Numbered from the stretch's first letter, positions 34,597-44,236 are shown. The stretch is DNA of 64,000 bases from Melioribacteraceae bacterium (GCA_027030245.1 JALVFE010000032.1:62001-126000), one strand, 5' to 3'. The notes: generated from the sequence alone by a model not told the origin. A program made the numbers and translations.

Positions 34597-35862
34597 ATGG
34601 AAAATAAATTCTACGGCGAATTCGATTTCGAAAGACTTAAACAAAGCAGCAGAACAAACGATTACCGCACGGTATTTCAAATCGATAGGGACAGAATTAT
34701 TCATTCTTCCGAATTCAGAAGATTGCAAGGGAAAACGCAAGTTTTTCTGCCCGGCGAAAGCGATTATTACCGGACGCGGCTCACTCATTCCATTGAAGTT
34801 GCGCAAATAGGAAGATCAATCTGTAACTATTTGGTCCGGAAAGAAAATTCACCCTTTTCAGATAATTACTTTATTGATCCCGATCTTGTGGAATCGGCTT
34901 GTTTGGCTCACGATCTCGGTCATCCGCCTTTCGGTCACGCGGGCGAAAGAACGTTAAACAGTTTAATGTCCGGATACGGCGGTTTCGAAGGTAATGCCCA
35001 AACATTAAGATTGCTTACGGAAATTTTATACCGCAGCGAAAACGACAGACGGGGAATGAATCCTTCGCGAGCTTTTATCGATTCAATCCTGAAATATAAA
35101 AACACTTACTCGGAACTCGGCAGACCTGTTAATCATTTCATTTTCGATTATCAAAAGGAATACGTCGATTTTGTATTCGGCGGCAAAACGGCGGATATTG
35201 AAAATATCGATTTGAATAAATTCCGCAGTATCGAATGCCAAATTATGGATTGGGCGGACGATACGGCTTACGCAATTAATGATATTGTGGATAGTATTTC
35301 CGGCGGGTTTATAACTTACAACGGAATAAGCAGATGGATTGAACAAAACGGAAATTCGCTGGATGACGAAGAAATGGAGATCGTTAATAACTTAAAAGAA
35401 TGGATAACAAAAGGAAATTATAAACCCAAACTCGGTTCGATAATCGGCGATTTTATTCTCGCTTGTTCCGTTACGGAAAGGGAAACGTTTATGAACGAAT
35501 TTACCAACCGTTACCGTTATGTTTTAACCGTCGATGAAAAAATTAAAAAACAAGCCGAACTTTATAAGAAAATAGCGGTCGATTTGGTTTTTACTTCGCC
35601 GCCGCTTCATCAAGTAGAATTTAAAGCCGACGAAATGATTACGCGAATGTTCAAAGTGTTTACGGATAATTACATTGTGAATAAAAAAGAAACGAAACTT
35701 CTACCCGTTTTTACTCATAATTTGATTGTTGGGGAAAACGACGATACGCAAAAAGCCAGATTAATTTGCGATTATATTGCGGGAATGACCGACTCATTTG
35801 CAATGCGGGTTTATAAACGTCTGTTCGATCCGGATTACAGCTCACTCAGCGATTTTGATTAA
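34597..35862 (+). CDS. dGTPase-like deoxynucleotide triphosphohydrolase (HD domain)
   Basis: A 421-residue HD-domain enzyme: RTRLTHSIEVAQIGRSI, CLAHDLGHPPFGHAGERTLN and MDWADDTAYAINDIVDS supply the His/Asp metal ligands. The N-terminal SSEFRRLQGKTQVF is the nucleotide-site signature of dGTPase. It hydrolyses dNTPs to the nucleoside and triphosphate. I set the start at the ATG at 34597, which has AAGGA six bases upstream, not at the TTG two codons earlier. Some members defend against phage by draining dNTPs, but this one is housekeeping in appearance. Confidence 0.93.
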   Translation: MENKFYGEFDFERLKQSSRTNDYRTVFQIDRDRIIHSSEFRRLQGKTQVFLPGESDYYRTRLTHSIEVAQIGRSICNYLVRKENSPFSDNYFIDPDLVESACLAHDLGHPPFGHAGERTLNSLMSGYGGFEGNAQTLRLLTEILYRSENDRRGMNPSRAFIDSILKYKNTYSELGRPVNHFIFDYQKEYVDFVFGGKTADIENIDLNKFRSIECQIMDWADDTAYAINDIVDSISGGFITYNGISRWIEQNGNSLDDEEMEIVNNLKEWITKGNYKPKLGSIIGDFILACSVTERETFMNEFTNRYRYVLTVDEKIKKQAELYKKIAVDLVFTSPPLHQVEFKADEMITRMFKVFTDNYIVNKKETKLLPVFTHNLIVGENDDTQKARLICDYIAGMTDSFAMRVYKRLFDPDYSSLSDFD

Positions 35863-36111
35863 ATTTTCACTCCGGATTTTTATTTTGAGTTGTAGATTTC
35901 AACACAATAAAGCTTTGCTTTTTCTTTGCGCATCTTTGCGTGAACCTTTTCAAAAATCACTTTTCTAGCTTTTAAGCAATTTGATGACACGAATTTAGCG
36001 GCTATTTACAAATTAATTTAAGCACAACGCAAATCTTATTTCTCTTTGGATTTTGTTAATTCCAAAGATTTATATAAATTGGAAACTAAAAAAACTAAAA
36101 TAGTTTCTAAT

Positions 36112-36723
36112 ATGAAAAACGAAGAAAACAGAATAATATTCGTCGCCCGTGAAATCTTTTTCAAAAACGGATTTCATAAAACTTCGATGGATGAAATTGC
36201 AAAAGAGCTGAAAATCAGCAAAAAAACAATCTACAAATACTTCAAAACGAAAGAAGAGTTAATAACAAGAATTCAAAAAGATTTTGAGAGCCAAAATAAG
36301 GAAGGTTTGAATAAAATAATTTCATCCGACGAGAATACTATACTTAAACTGAGAAAACTTGCCAATTTTATATCGGATATTTATTTGAAAATCGGAGTGA
36401 AATGGGCAAACGACTTGAAAGTTTATTATCCGGAAATTTGGGAAAATATAGAAAAAAGAAGGCAGGAAAATATAACTTCCACCTTCGGTAAAATTCTTGT
36501 TCAAGGCAAGAAAGAAAATTTTATAGTCGATAAACCCAATGAAATTATTGTGCAAACATTTACTTCCGGGCTTACCGGTGTGGTGAATCCGGAATTTTTA
36601 ATTAAAAACAACTTCTCCGCATCCGAAGCTTTCAATATCGTTTTCGATATTTTGATTTCGGGTATATTGACTAAAAAAGGCAGAAAATTGTATAAATCAA
36701 CCAAAAAACGGGAAAAGAAATGA
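36112..36723 (+). CDS. TetR-family transcriptional repressor
   Basis: About 203 residues from the ATG at 36112. The HTH is typical: FVAREIFFKNGFHKTSMDEIAKELKISKKTIYKYFKTKEELI. The frame stays open upstream to a TTG at 36046, which would add 22 residues, but no site supports that start. It heads the efflux operon and overlaps the next gene by ATGA, so it is probably an autorepressor released by an efflux substrate. Upstream (35863-36111) nothing else was recognised. Confidence 0.9.
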   Translation: MKNEENRIIFVAREIFFKNGFHKTSMDEIAKELKISKKTIYKYFKTKEELITRIQKDFESQNKEGLNKIISSDENTILKLRKLANFISDIYLKIGVKWANDLKVYYPEIWENIEKRRQENITSTFGKILVQGKKENFIVDKPNEIIVQTFTSGLTGVVNPEFLIKNNFSASEAFNIVFDILISGILTKKGRKLYKSTKKREKK

Positions 36724-37682
36724 AATTTTTTCAATTTTTAATTTCACTCGGGATAATAATTTTTATCACTTCTTGCAACGGGAATTCCGGGAATAACATT
36801 GAAGAATCCGGGACAATCGAAGCTACGGATATTCTGATAAGCTCCAAAGTCAGCGGAACGGTTGAAAAGTTCTTTTTCGATGAAGGGGATAAAGTTTCAA
36901 AAAACGATACTATTCTGGTTATTGATCCCGAACTGCTTAAAATCCAATTGAAGCAAGCCGAAGCTTTAAAATCCGCCGCCGAAGCAAAATATAGTTTGTT
37001 GGTGAAAGGTGCAAGGGAAGAAGATTTATCGCTCGCCCGCGAAAAACTCAATCAAGCAAAAGCAAATTTCGAGCTGGTTTCGAAAGAAATGCAAAGGATA
37101 GAAAATCTTTACAATTCAAAAGCCGTATCGAAAAGGGAATACGATCAAATTTCGGCAAAATTCCAAATTGCCAAATCGCAACTTAAGACGGCGGAAGATA
37201 ATTTTAAGAAAATTTCCAACATTGCGCGACCCGAAGAACTTAAAGCTGCAAAAGCTAATTTGGATAAAGCAAAAGCGCAAATAGAATTAATAAAAAAACA
37301 ATTGAGCGATTGCTTCGTTACTTCTCCCACCGGCGGTTTTATCGTTAAGAAATTTGTTGAACCGGGTGAAAACATTGCCCCGTTCTCCGCTCTCGTTAAA
37401 ATTTCGGATTTGACGAAAGTGAATCTTGTAATTTATATCTCAGAGACGGATTTGGGAAAAGTGAAATTGGGTCAAAAAGCAAAAATTACGACCGATACGT
37501 ATCCCGATAAAACTTATGAAGGTAAAGTCGTTTATATTTCTCCGGAAGCCGAATTTACGCCTAAAAGCGTTCAGACAAAAGACGAAAGAACCAAACTCGT
37601 TTTTGCGGTTAAAATCGCAATCGATAATCCGGAATTCGAACTTAAAGCCGGCATGCCGGCGGATGTGAAAATCGAGTTGTAA
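36720..37682 (+). CDS. HlyD-family membrane fusion protein (periplasmic adaptor, YbhG-like)
   Basis: A 320-residue adaptor lipoprotein: hydrophobic N-terminus ending FITSCNGNSG (lipobox-like Cys). The first lipoyl half (EATDILISSKVSGTVEKFFFDEGDKVSKNDTIL) and a long alpha-helical hairpin (about 75-190, including two AREEDLSLA/ARPEELKAA repeats) are visible, then the second lipoyl half (CFVTSPTGGFIVKKFVEPGENI) and a beta-barrel. It links the inner-membrane ABC exporter to the TolC channel. Overlaps TetR by four bases. Confidence 0.92.
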   Translation: MKFFQFLISLGIIIFITSCNGNSGNNIEESGTIEATDILISSKVSGTVEKFFFDEGDKVSKNDTILVIDPELLKIQLKQAEALKSAAEAKYSLLVKGAREEDLSLAREKLNQAKANFELVSKEMQRIENLYNSKAVSKREYDQISAKFQIAKSQLKTAEDNFKKISNIARPEELKAAKANLDKAKAQIELIKKQLSDCFVTSPTGGFIVKKFVEPGENIAPFSALVKISDLTKVNLVIYISETDLGKVKLGQKAKITTDTYPDKTYEGKVVYISPEAEFTPKSVQTKDERTKLVFAVKIAIDNPEFELKAGMPADVKIEL

Positions 37683-37709
37683 ACTTTGGAATTCTAAATA
37701 CGGAATAAG

Positions 37710-38612
37710 ATGCATATTATCGAAATAGAAAATCTTAAGAAAAATTTCGGAGAAATTACTGCTGTTGACGGAATTTCTTTAAATGTTCTGAAAGGTGAAA
37801 TGTTCGGATTAGTGGGACCGGACGGAGCGGGAAAAACAACTACCATTAAAATTTTGTGCGGACTTCTAAACCCGAACGACGGAAATGTAAAGCTGTTGGG
37901 AAAAGATTTGTCCCGGAATGTTGCGGAAATCCAGAAAAAAATCGGTTACCTTTCGCAAAAATTCAGTCTTTACGGCGATTTGACCGTGGACGAGAATATA
38001 GAATTTATTGCGGAAATTCATAACGTTTCCGGTTTTGAACAAAGAAGAGACGAACTGTTGGAATTTACAAGACTCAAACCTTTTAGAAACCGCCTTGCGG
38101 ATAAACTTTCGGGCGGAATGAAGCAAAAATTGGCTCTTGCATGCGCGCTTATTCACCGTCCGGAAATCATTTTTTTGGATGAACCGACTACCGGTGTGGA
38201 TCCGGTTTCAAGACGCGATTTTTGGAAAATTTTATCCAATTTGCAAAAAGAAGGAATAACGATTTTTATGACAACGCCGTATCTCGATGAAGCAGAACGT
38301 TGCAACCGCGTTGCCCTGATGAACAAAGGTAAAATTATCGCCTTCGATACGCCGCAAGATATAAAACAATCAATCGATTTGGAAGTTGTTGAAATTGTGT
38401 GTCAACCGATTAGAACTGCTTATAGATTGCTTAAAAATTTCCCCGAATACGACGTTCAAATTTTCGGAGACAGAATCAACGTTTTGGTGAATAATTTTGA
38501 AAATGATTTCGTGAAAATAAAATCCGTTTTGGAATCGGGAAACGTAAAAATTACCGATTACAGAAAAGTTACTCCTTCGTTGGAGAATGTGTTTATTCAT
38601 TTAATTAAATAA
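37710..38612 (+). CDS. ABC exporter ATPase 1 (switch His replaced)
   Basis: A 300-residue ATPase: Walker A GPDGAGKTTT (about 36-45), Q-loop SQKFSLYG, signature LSGGMKQKLALA (133-136 LSGG) and Walker B FLDEPTTGVDP. The switch His that normally follows is Pro190 (MTTPYLDEAE). Such loss occurs in one site of asymmetric ATPase pairs. It corresponds to the first half of E. coli YbhF, here a separate gene. It is separated from the second ATPase by the tolC-like gene. Confidence 0.93.
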   Translation: MHIIEIENLKKNFGEITAVDGISLNVLKGEMFGLVGPDGAGKTTTIKILCGLLNPNDGNVKLLGKDLSRNVAEIQKKIGYLSQKFSLYGDLTVDENIEFIAEIHNVSGFEQRRDELLEFTRLKPFRNRLADKLSGGMKQKLALACALIHRPEIIFLDEPTTGVDPVSRRDFWKILSNLQKEGITIFMTTPYLDEAERCNRVALMNKGKIIAFDTPQDIKQSIDLEVVEIVCQPIRTAYRLLKNFPEYDVQIFGDRINVLVNNFENDFVKIKSVLESGNVKITDYRKVTPSLENVFIHLIK

Positions 38613-38633
38613 AAGTTAAATGGCAGGAAAACG

Positions 38634-39962
38634 ATGAAAAAGATTTTTCTAATTGTAATTGTTGCGGCTTTTGCAACTTACGCACAGAGCGTGGAGTTTA
38701 CGCTCGAAAAAAGCTTGAAAACGGGAATGGAAAATAGTAAAGAATTAAAAATTGCCGGATCAAAAGTTAAAGAAGCAGAAGCAAAAGCAGGCGAAGTTTT
38801 CTCGAATTTGCTGCCGAAAATTAGTCTTAACTCTTCTTACACACGGCTGAGCGATGTGCCGCCGTTCGAAGTGAAACTACCGTTCGGAAATACGAAATTT
38901 AAGATTCAAGACCCGATTTTGAACAATTACGCACTCGTTTTATCCGTAAAACAGCCTGTTTTCACCGGATTTAAATTATCTTCGCTCAACTCGGCGGCAA
39001 AATTAAATTATGAAGCCGTTAAATCTGACTTCGAAAAAACAAAAAACGAAGTTGCTTTTAAGATTAGAAAAGCTTTCTGGAATTTTTACAAAGCACAGAA
39101 AATTTTGGAAATTGTAGATCAAAATCTGTTGAAAGTGAAAACCCAGCTGGAAAAGGTGGAAAATTTTTACAAAAACGGCGCGGTAACCGAAAGCGATGTT
39201 TTAAAATTGAAGGTATTATACGCGGAAATGAATTTGCAAAAAACCGAAGCAGAAAACAGAAGGAAATTAGCGCAGATATCGTTTAACAAAGCGGTTGGAA
39301 TTAATTTGGATTCGGATTCCAAGTTAAATGTGAAAACGATAGAAACTGATAACATAGATTTAAGTTTCCAAAAAATTTTGAAAGAAGCATTTGAGCAGAG
39401 AAACGAATTAAAATCGGTTGGATTTAAGATGAACGCTGCGGAAAAAAATGTTTCCGCTTCTAAATCGGGTTGGTTCCCTTCATTGTTTTTATTCGGCGAT
39501 TTCCAATATAACCGTCCGAACCAAAGACTACTTCCGTTGGAAGACAAATTCTACGATACTTGGGATGTCGGTGTTGCGCTCACTTGGAATTTATGGGATT
39601 GGGGTGAAACGTCTGCAAAAGTTACTCAAGCCGAACAACAATTATTTCAAGCTCAAAACTCCTTGAAACTTTTGAAGGAAGCGATAGAAACGGAAGTTTA
39701 TCGAAACTACCTAAACATAAAGCACGGAAAAGAAAAAATTAAAGCCGCAAGATTGGCGCTTAAAGCCGCCGAAGAAAATTTGAGAGTTGCGGAAGCCAAA
39801 TTTTCCGAACAGACAATAACCGTAGCTGAGCTGACCGATGCCGAATCTTCTTTGTTGGATGCGCAAATAAAACTGCAAATTTCTTTGGTGGATTTTCAAT
39901 TGGCTAAAACGGCTCTGTTAAAATCTATGGGTAGAAAAATTTATACGGCGGATAATAATTAA
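38634..39962 (+). CDS. TolC-family outer membrane efflux protein
   Basis: A 442-residue OEP protein with a signal peptide (MKKIFLIVIVAAFATYAQS). It has two long coiled helical repeats (LNSAAKLNYEAVKSDFEKTKNEVAFKIRKAFWNFYKAQK and LEKVENFYKNGAVTESDVLKLKVLYAEMNLQK) that are repeated in the second half (AKVTQAEQQLFQAQNSLKL, VAELTDAESSLLDAQIKLQ). It forms the trimeric channel that carries substrates across the outer membrane. It sits inside the ABC operon, between the two ATPase genes. Confidence 0.93.
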   Translation: MKKIFLIVIVAAFATYAQSVEFTLEKSLKTGMENSKELKIAGSKVKEAEAKAGEVFSNLLPKISLNSSYTRLSDVPPFEVKLPFGNTKFKIQDPILNNYALVLSVKQPVFTGFKLSSLNSAAKLNYEAVKSDFEKTKNEVAFKIRKAFWNFYKAQKILEIVDQNLLKVKTQLEKVENFYKNGAVTESDVLKLKVLYAEMNLQKTEAENRRKLAQISFNKAVGINLDSDSKLNVKTIETDNIDLSFQKILKEAFEQRNELKSVGFKMNAAEKNVSASKSGWFPSLFLFGDFQYNRPNQRLLPLEDKFYDTWDVGVALTWNLWDWGETSAKVTQAEQQLFQAQNSLKLLKEAIETEVYRNYLNIKHGKEKIKAARLALKAAEENLRVAEAKFSEQTITVAELTDAESSLLDAQIKLQISLVDFQLAKTALLKSMGRKIYTADNN

Positions 39963-39965
39963 AAG

Positions 39966-40898
39966 ATGAACAGCATAGAAGTTAAAAATCTAACCAAAAA
40001 ATTCGGGGATTTCGTATCCGTCGATAACATTTCGTTCAACGTAAAAAAGGGTGAAATATTCGGATTTTTGGGCGCGAACGGAGCCGGCAAAACAACCACA
40101 ATCCGTATGCTCATAGGTGTGCTCGAACCTACATCGGGAGATGCGATTGTCGGCGGTTACAGCGTTGTTAAACAACCGGAAATGGTTAAACGCAAAATAG
40201 GTTATATGTCGCAGAAATTTTCGCTCTATAACGATTTAACTGTTGAGGAAAACATCGAATTTTTCGGAGGAATTTACGGAATATCCGAAGATGAATTGCA
40301 AGAGAGGAAAAAATGGGCTCTCGAAATTGCTAACCTGAAAGGGAAGGAAAAATTGCTCACTTCTTCGCTGCCGGGCGGAATTAAACAGAGACTTGCATTG
40401 GGCACTGCTGTTATGCACAGACCGGAAATTGTATTTCTCGATGAACCTACGAGCGGCGTCGATCCAATTTCGAGAAGGAATTTTTGGGATTTAATTCATG
40501 AGCTTTCGGCGGAAGGAATAACTGTTTTTGTAACCACGCATTATCTGGAAGAGGCGGAATATTGCAACAATATTATTTTGATTAACGCAGGAAAAATTAT
40601 TGCGGAAGGAAGTTCGAAGGAATTGAAATCAAAATATCTCCAAAACACAATATTCGAAATAGAATGCGAAAAAAGTGTTGCGGCGATGGATTTCTTGTCG
40701 AAAGCCGATTTTGTTTCCGAAACTTCGATATTCGGAAATAATATTCATGTTTTCGTGAACGAAAAATTCACAGGCAGAAATCAAATTGCGGAATTTTTAA
40801 AACGTTACGGTATAGAAAACATTAAGCGGATTGACGAAATCGTTCCGACTCTCGAAGATGTATTTATTCATTTGCTTGAACGGGAAGAGAATGTTTAG
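39966..40898 (+). CDS. ABC exporter ATPase 2 (LPGG signature)
   Basis: A 310-residue ATPase with Walker A GANGAGKTTT (38-45), Walker B FLDEPTSGVDP and an intact switch His192 (VTTHYLEEAE), but a signature of LPGG (135-138) instead of LSGG. It is the second half of a YbhF-like system, three bases after the TolC gene, and overlaps the permease gene by 8 bases. Its defects are the mirror image of ATPase 1, see findings. Confidence 0.93.
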   Translation: MNSIEVKNLTKKFGDFVSVDNISFNVKKGEIFGFLGANGAGKTTTIRMLIGVLEPTSGDAIVGGYSVVKQPEMVKRKIGYMSQKFSLYNDLTVEENIEFFGGIYGISEDELQERKKWALEIANLKGKEKLLTSSLPGGIKQRLALGTAVMHRPEIVFLDEPTSGVDPISRRNFWDLIHELSAEGITVFVTTHYLEEAEYCNNIILINAGKIIAEGSSKELKSKYLQNTIFEIECEKSVAAMDFLSKADFVSETSIFGNNIHVFVNEKFTGRNQIAEFLKRYGIENIKRIDEIVPTLEDVFIHLLEREENV

Positions 40899-42027
40899 GA
40901 AAATAAAAGCCGTTGCGGTAAAGGAAATCAAACAATTGTTAAGAGACAAGCGGATGCTCTTCGTTATCATGTTCTTTCCCGTCTTCTTGCTCGGTATTTT
41001 CGGATATGCCGTGAATTTTGACGTTAAAAATATCCAACTAGCAATATACGATTTAGATAAATCTCCCGACAGCAGGGGATTGATTAATTACCTTACAAGC
41101 TCCGGATATTTTCAAACCGTAAAATATATCTCAAACGATAAAGAAATTAAAACGGTTTTGGATGACGGCGAAGCGCAAGTGGTTTTGGTAATTCCAACCG
41201 ATTTTTCAAGAAAATTGGGAAGCGGGAAAGAGGAAATTAAAATCCAGTATTTGATTGACGGCGTTAACGGAAATACCGCTACAATAATTTACAATTACGT
41301 TAAAAGCGCTACTTTCAATTTTTCTACAAAATATCAAAAAGAGAAGTTAGCACGGCTGGGCAAAAGAGCTTATATTCCGGTTAAACTTGAACCGCTCTTT
41401 ATGTTTAATCCAGAACTCAATTCCACAAAGTTTTTGATTCCCGGATTAATTGCGATGATTTTAATCGTAACCGCGACAATTACCGTATCCCTTTCGCTCG
41501 TTAGGGAAAAGGAAAGGGGAACAATCGAGCAACTAGAAATTTCTTCGCTTTCGGCTATTGAAATTTTGATAGGCAAAACTTTACCGTATATTCTAATTGC
41601 TCTTTTGGATGCGGTTTTTATTCTTGTTGCGGGTCGCATACTTTTCGATGTTGTGGTAAAAGGAGATTATATCATTTTGTTTTTAAGTACTATAATTTTT
41701 ATTATTTCGTCTACCAGCATGGGTATTTTTGTATCAGTTATTTCCGATACCCAGCAAGTAGCGTTCACTATTGCAACTTTTATGTCGTTGCTTCCTTCCA
41801 TCATTTTATCGGGATTTATTTTCCCGATAGAAAGTATGCCTTATGTAATTCAACTTATTACGAATATTTCCCCGGCGAAGTTTTTCATAATAATTTTACG
41901 TGCAATTATTTTACGTGGTGTAGGTTTGGAAGCTTTTTGGCATCAGTTGATATATTTGATTTTCTTCGCCGTTTTGTTTTTGGGATTGGCTACAATATCA
42001 AGTAAGAAACAGGCGCTGGCAAAATGA
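40891..42027 (+). CDS. ABC-2 permease subunit A (YbhS/YhhJ-like)
   Basis: About 378 residues from the ATG at 40891 (MFRKIKAVAVKEIKQLLRDKRMLF). It has a hydrophobic helix at about 28-45, a large extracytoplasmic domain, and five C-terminal helices with SLVREKERGTIEQLEISSLSAIEILIGKTLPY, the ABC2 permease motif. An upstream extension to 40831 runs inside the ATPase gene and is unlikely. It overlaps the ATPase gene by 8 bases and the next permease by 4. Confidence 0.92.
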   Translation: MFRKIKAVAVKEIKQLLRDKRMLFVIMFFPVFLLGIFGYAVNFDVKNIQLAIYDLDKSPDSRGLINYLTSSGYFQTVKYISNDKEIKTVLDDGEAQVVLVIPTDFSRKLGSGKEEIKIQYLIDGVNGNTATIIYNYVKSATFNFSTKYQKEKLARLGKRAYIPVKLEPLFMFNPELNSTKFLIPGLIAMILIVTATITVSLSLVREKERGTIEQLEISSLSAIEILIGKTLPYILIALLDAVFILVAGRILFDVVVKGDYIILFLSTIIFIISSTSMGIFVSVISDTQQVAFTIATFMSLLPSIILSGFIFPIESMPYVIQLITNISPAKFFIIILRAIILRGVGLEAFWHQLIYLIFFAVLFLGLATISSKKQALAK

Positions 42028-43151
42028 AAACGGTTTTACACATAATTAAAAAAGAATTCTTACAGTTCTGGCGCGATCCGAAAATGGTGGCATTGATTTT
42101 CATTTCGCCTATTGTACAGCTTATATTTTTAGGTTATGCTGCTAATTTCGATGTGAAGACAGTTCATACCGCTGTCTTCGATTTGGACAGAACCGAAACG
42201 AGCAGAAATTTCGTGCGAAACTTTACCGGTTCACACTATTTTCAAATGGATTACTACGTAACAAATTATAAAGATTTGCAAGAACTGATTGACAACGGAA
42301 AAATTTTATTGGGTTTGGTAATTGAAAAGGATTTCGGAAAGAATATCGGTAGAGGCGAGACCGCCCGTGTCCAAGCGGTATTCGACGGTTCCGACGGAAA
42401 TTCTGCTTCGATTGCAGCCGGATATGTTCAATTGATAACGGCGGATTTTGCCAATAATATTTTGGTTGATTTTATAAACCGCACCGGTCTGAAGACGGTG
42501 CCCGCAGCCGTCGCTCCCGAAGTCCGTGTTTGGTATAATCCCGCAATGACAACCAGGAATTTTATGGTTCCAGGTATTGTCGCTTTATTGTTAATGAACA
42601 TTACTTTAATTTTAACTTCGCTTGCGATTGTTAAAGAAAAAGAAGTTGGAACACTTGAGCAATTAATCGTTACGCCTATAAAATCCAAACAGCTTATTTT
42701 GGGTAAACTCATTCCGTTTGCAATTCTTGGTTTCCTTGCCGAAATTTTTGTTTTAACCGCAATGGCAATTATTTTCGGAATAGAAGTGCGCGGCAGTATA
42801 GTTTATCTTTTCGCTTCCACATTTCTTTACATACTTTCCACTTTGGGATTGGGAATGTTTGTTTCCACAATTTCCAAAACACAGCAACAAGCAATGATGC
42901 TTGCAATTTTCGTCGTTATGATGCCGATGATTTACCTTTCTGGTTTTGCTTTCCCGATTGAAAACATGCCAAAGATAATTCAGTATTTCACTTATCTAAT
43001 TCCCTTACGATATTTTATGGTGATTATTCGTGGTGTGATTTTGAAAGGCACCGGATTAACGGACTTGTGGGCGGAAACCTTGGCTTTGGCAGTGATAGGA
43101 ACTTTAATCGTGGTTTTCAGCTCGCTTAAGTTTAGAAAGAAATTAGATTAA
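42024..43151 (+). CDS. ABC-2 permease subunit B (YbhR-like)
   Basis: A 375-residue paralogue of the upstream permease with the same layout (KEFLQFWRDPKMVALIFISPIVQLIFLGYAANFDVK, then SLAIVKEKEVGTLEQLIVTPIKSKQLILGKLIP). The pair would form a heterodimeric membrane pore powered by the two ATPases. Overlaps its neighbour by ATGA. It is the last gene of the efflux operon; the repeat-rich stretch begins just after it. Confidence 0.92.
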   Translation: MKTVLHIIKKEFLQFWRDPKMVALIFISPIVQLIFLGYAANFDVKTVHTAVFDLDRTETSRNFVRNFTGSHYFQMDYYVTNYKDLQELIDNGKILLGLVIEKDFGKNIGRGETARVQAVFDGSDGNSASIAAGYVQLITADFANNILVDFINRTGLKTVPAAVAPEVRVWYNPAMTTRNFMVPGIVALLLMNITLILTSLAIVKEKEVGTLEQLIVTPIKSKQLILGKLIPFAILGFLAEIFVLTAMAIIFGIEVRGSIVYLFASTFLYILSTLGLGMFVSTISKTQQQAMMLAIFVVMMPMIYLSGFAFPIENMPKIIQYFTYLIPLRYFMVIIRGVILKGTGLTDLWAETLALAVIGTLIVVFSSLKFRKKLD

Positions 43152-43893
43152 AAAGTTAATACCAAAATCAATTTCAGACATTTAAAATAGTTATTTCAAT
43201 TGTGGAAAGATCACTTAGGCTGTCTCAAAGCTTAAAAATCGTCATCCCCCGACTATACGGGGAATTATCTGCAAACTGTCATTCCGAACTTGTTTCGGAA
43301 TCTAAAATGAACTCGTAATTTAATTGGGATATTAAAACAATCCACCGTGGGTGGACAAGATGACAGCCCGTATGGACCTTGGCAGCCGTGGGAACGCCCC
43401 AACCGCAAATTCGTAGGGGACGCAAAGTTTGCGTCCCCTACAATTAAACCAACCAGGCTTTGTAATATTCCCTGCCGTCGAGGCCCACGCATCGACGTGT
43501 TAAATGCTAAATTATTAATTTGCTGTTAATGGCTAAGTGATATTACAATAAAATTTTCCGCTGGTGGAAAAAACCACTTCTTTCCACAAAAAAAGTTTAA
43601 TATTTAATCAAGTTCAATCCGGAAGAGTTAAATATATTTGTATCTTAGTAATGCCGGGGAATGGAGTTCGGAAACAGTGGATAGTATCATTTAACCTTAA
43701 CCGGGACAAGCCGTGCCATGTCCCTACAGCTCTTGCGAAAGGAATGAATTTGCAGAAATATGAAAAAGCAACAAAATAAAGCGGTATATTCAGCTCTTCA
43801 ACACACGCCAACTACACGGATTTATCCGTGGATCACTTAAGCATAAAAAGATATATCCGAACCGTTTCAACGGTTTTTACGACGGAAAAATAA
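43152..43893. repeat. Non-coding stretch rich in short palindromes (REP-like), left part
   Basis: No protein gene is supported. It contains several hairpin families: CCCCG/CGGGG at 43247-43262, ATTCCGAA/TTCGGAAT at 43281-43301, a 29-base near-perfect palindrome at 43413-43441 (GTAGGGGACGCAAA mirrored), a degenerate copy of the GTGGAAA...TTTCCAC hairpin near 43565-43590, a weak copy of the GGGACAAGG hairpin near 43703-43724, and a CACGGAT/ATCCGTG hairpin near 43820. The last two motifs recur beside the transposase copies below. Confidence 0.7.
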
Positions 43894-43941
43894 ATGTCGC
43901 ATTCATTAGCAAAAAAATGTTTTATCAGTGGAAACCGATGA
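43894..43941 (+). mobile_element. Miniature derivative of the IS200-type element (core deleted)
   Basis: The sequence starts as the transposase gene (ATG TCG CAT TCA TTA GCA) but jumps after seven codons to the end of that gene (TTT ATC AGT GGA AAC CGA TGA). It keeps one open frame of 15 codons plus the stop. The left hairpin CCGTTTCAACGG lies just upstream and the right hairpins lie just downstream, the same as in the full copies. It therefore keeps both ends and could be moved in trans. Confidence 0.75.
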
Positions 43942-44236
43942 ATCGGTTTCTTTCTTTACGGTTTGCGTTTCTTAGCCCGCGACTGAAGTCGCGGGCTTCA
44001 ATCTGTTGGTAGAAATATATGAAACACGAATATATCAGCTCATGGATCAATCTATAGGCACGTTAAGCGGAAGCAAAGGTAACATAACTATGTCTAAAAT
44101 TTATCATTCCCTGGTGGAAAGGACCACTCCTTTCCACAAAAAAAGTTTAATATTTAATTGTGTCCTGAAAATACCAAGATAAAAAACTACGGCATTAGTA
44201 AATAGCATCAAATAATCTTTCGGGACAAGGCGTGCT
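43918..44236. repeat. Long dispersed repeat, copy A
   Basis: About 320 bases nearly identical to 48517-48836. It starts at the last codons of the transposase, includes the GAAACCGAT/ATCGGTTTC and AGCCCGCGACT/AGTCGCGGGCT hairpins, the GTGGAAAGGA/TCCTTTCCAC hairpin, and ends in a GGGACAAGGCGTGC hairpin half. Here it follows the miniature element; at 48.5 kb it follows a full copy. Confidence 0.85.

Noticed and set aside
35863-36111. Possible regulatory or small RNA gene in the gap before the TetR gene
   Set aside because: The stretch is AT-rich with no clear hairpin, promoter or repeat.
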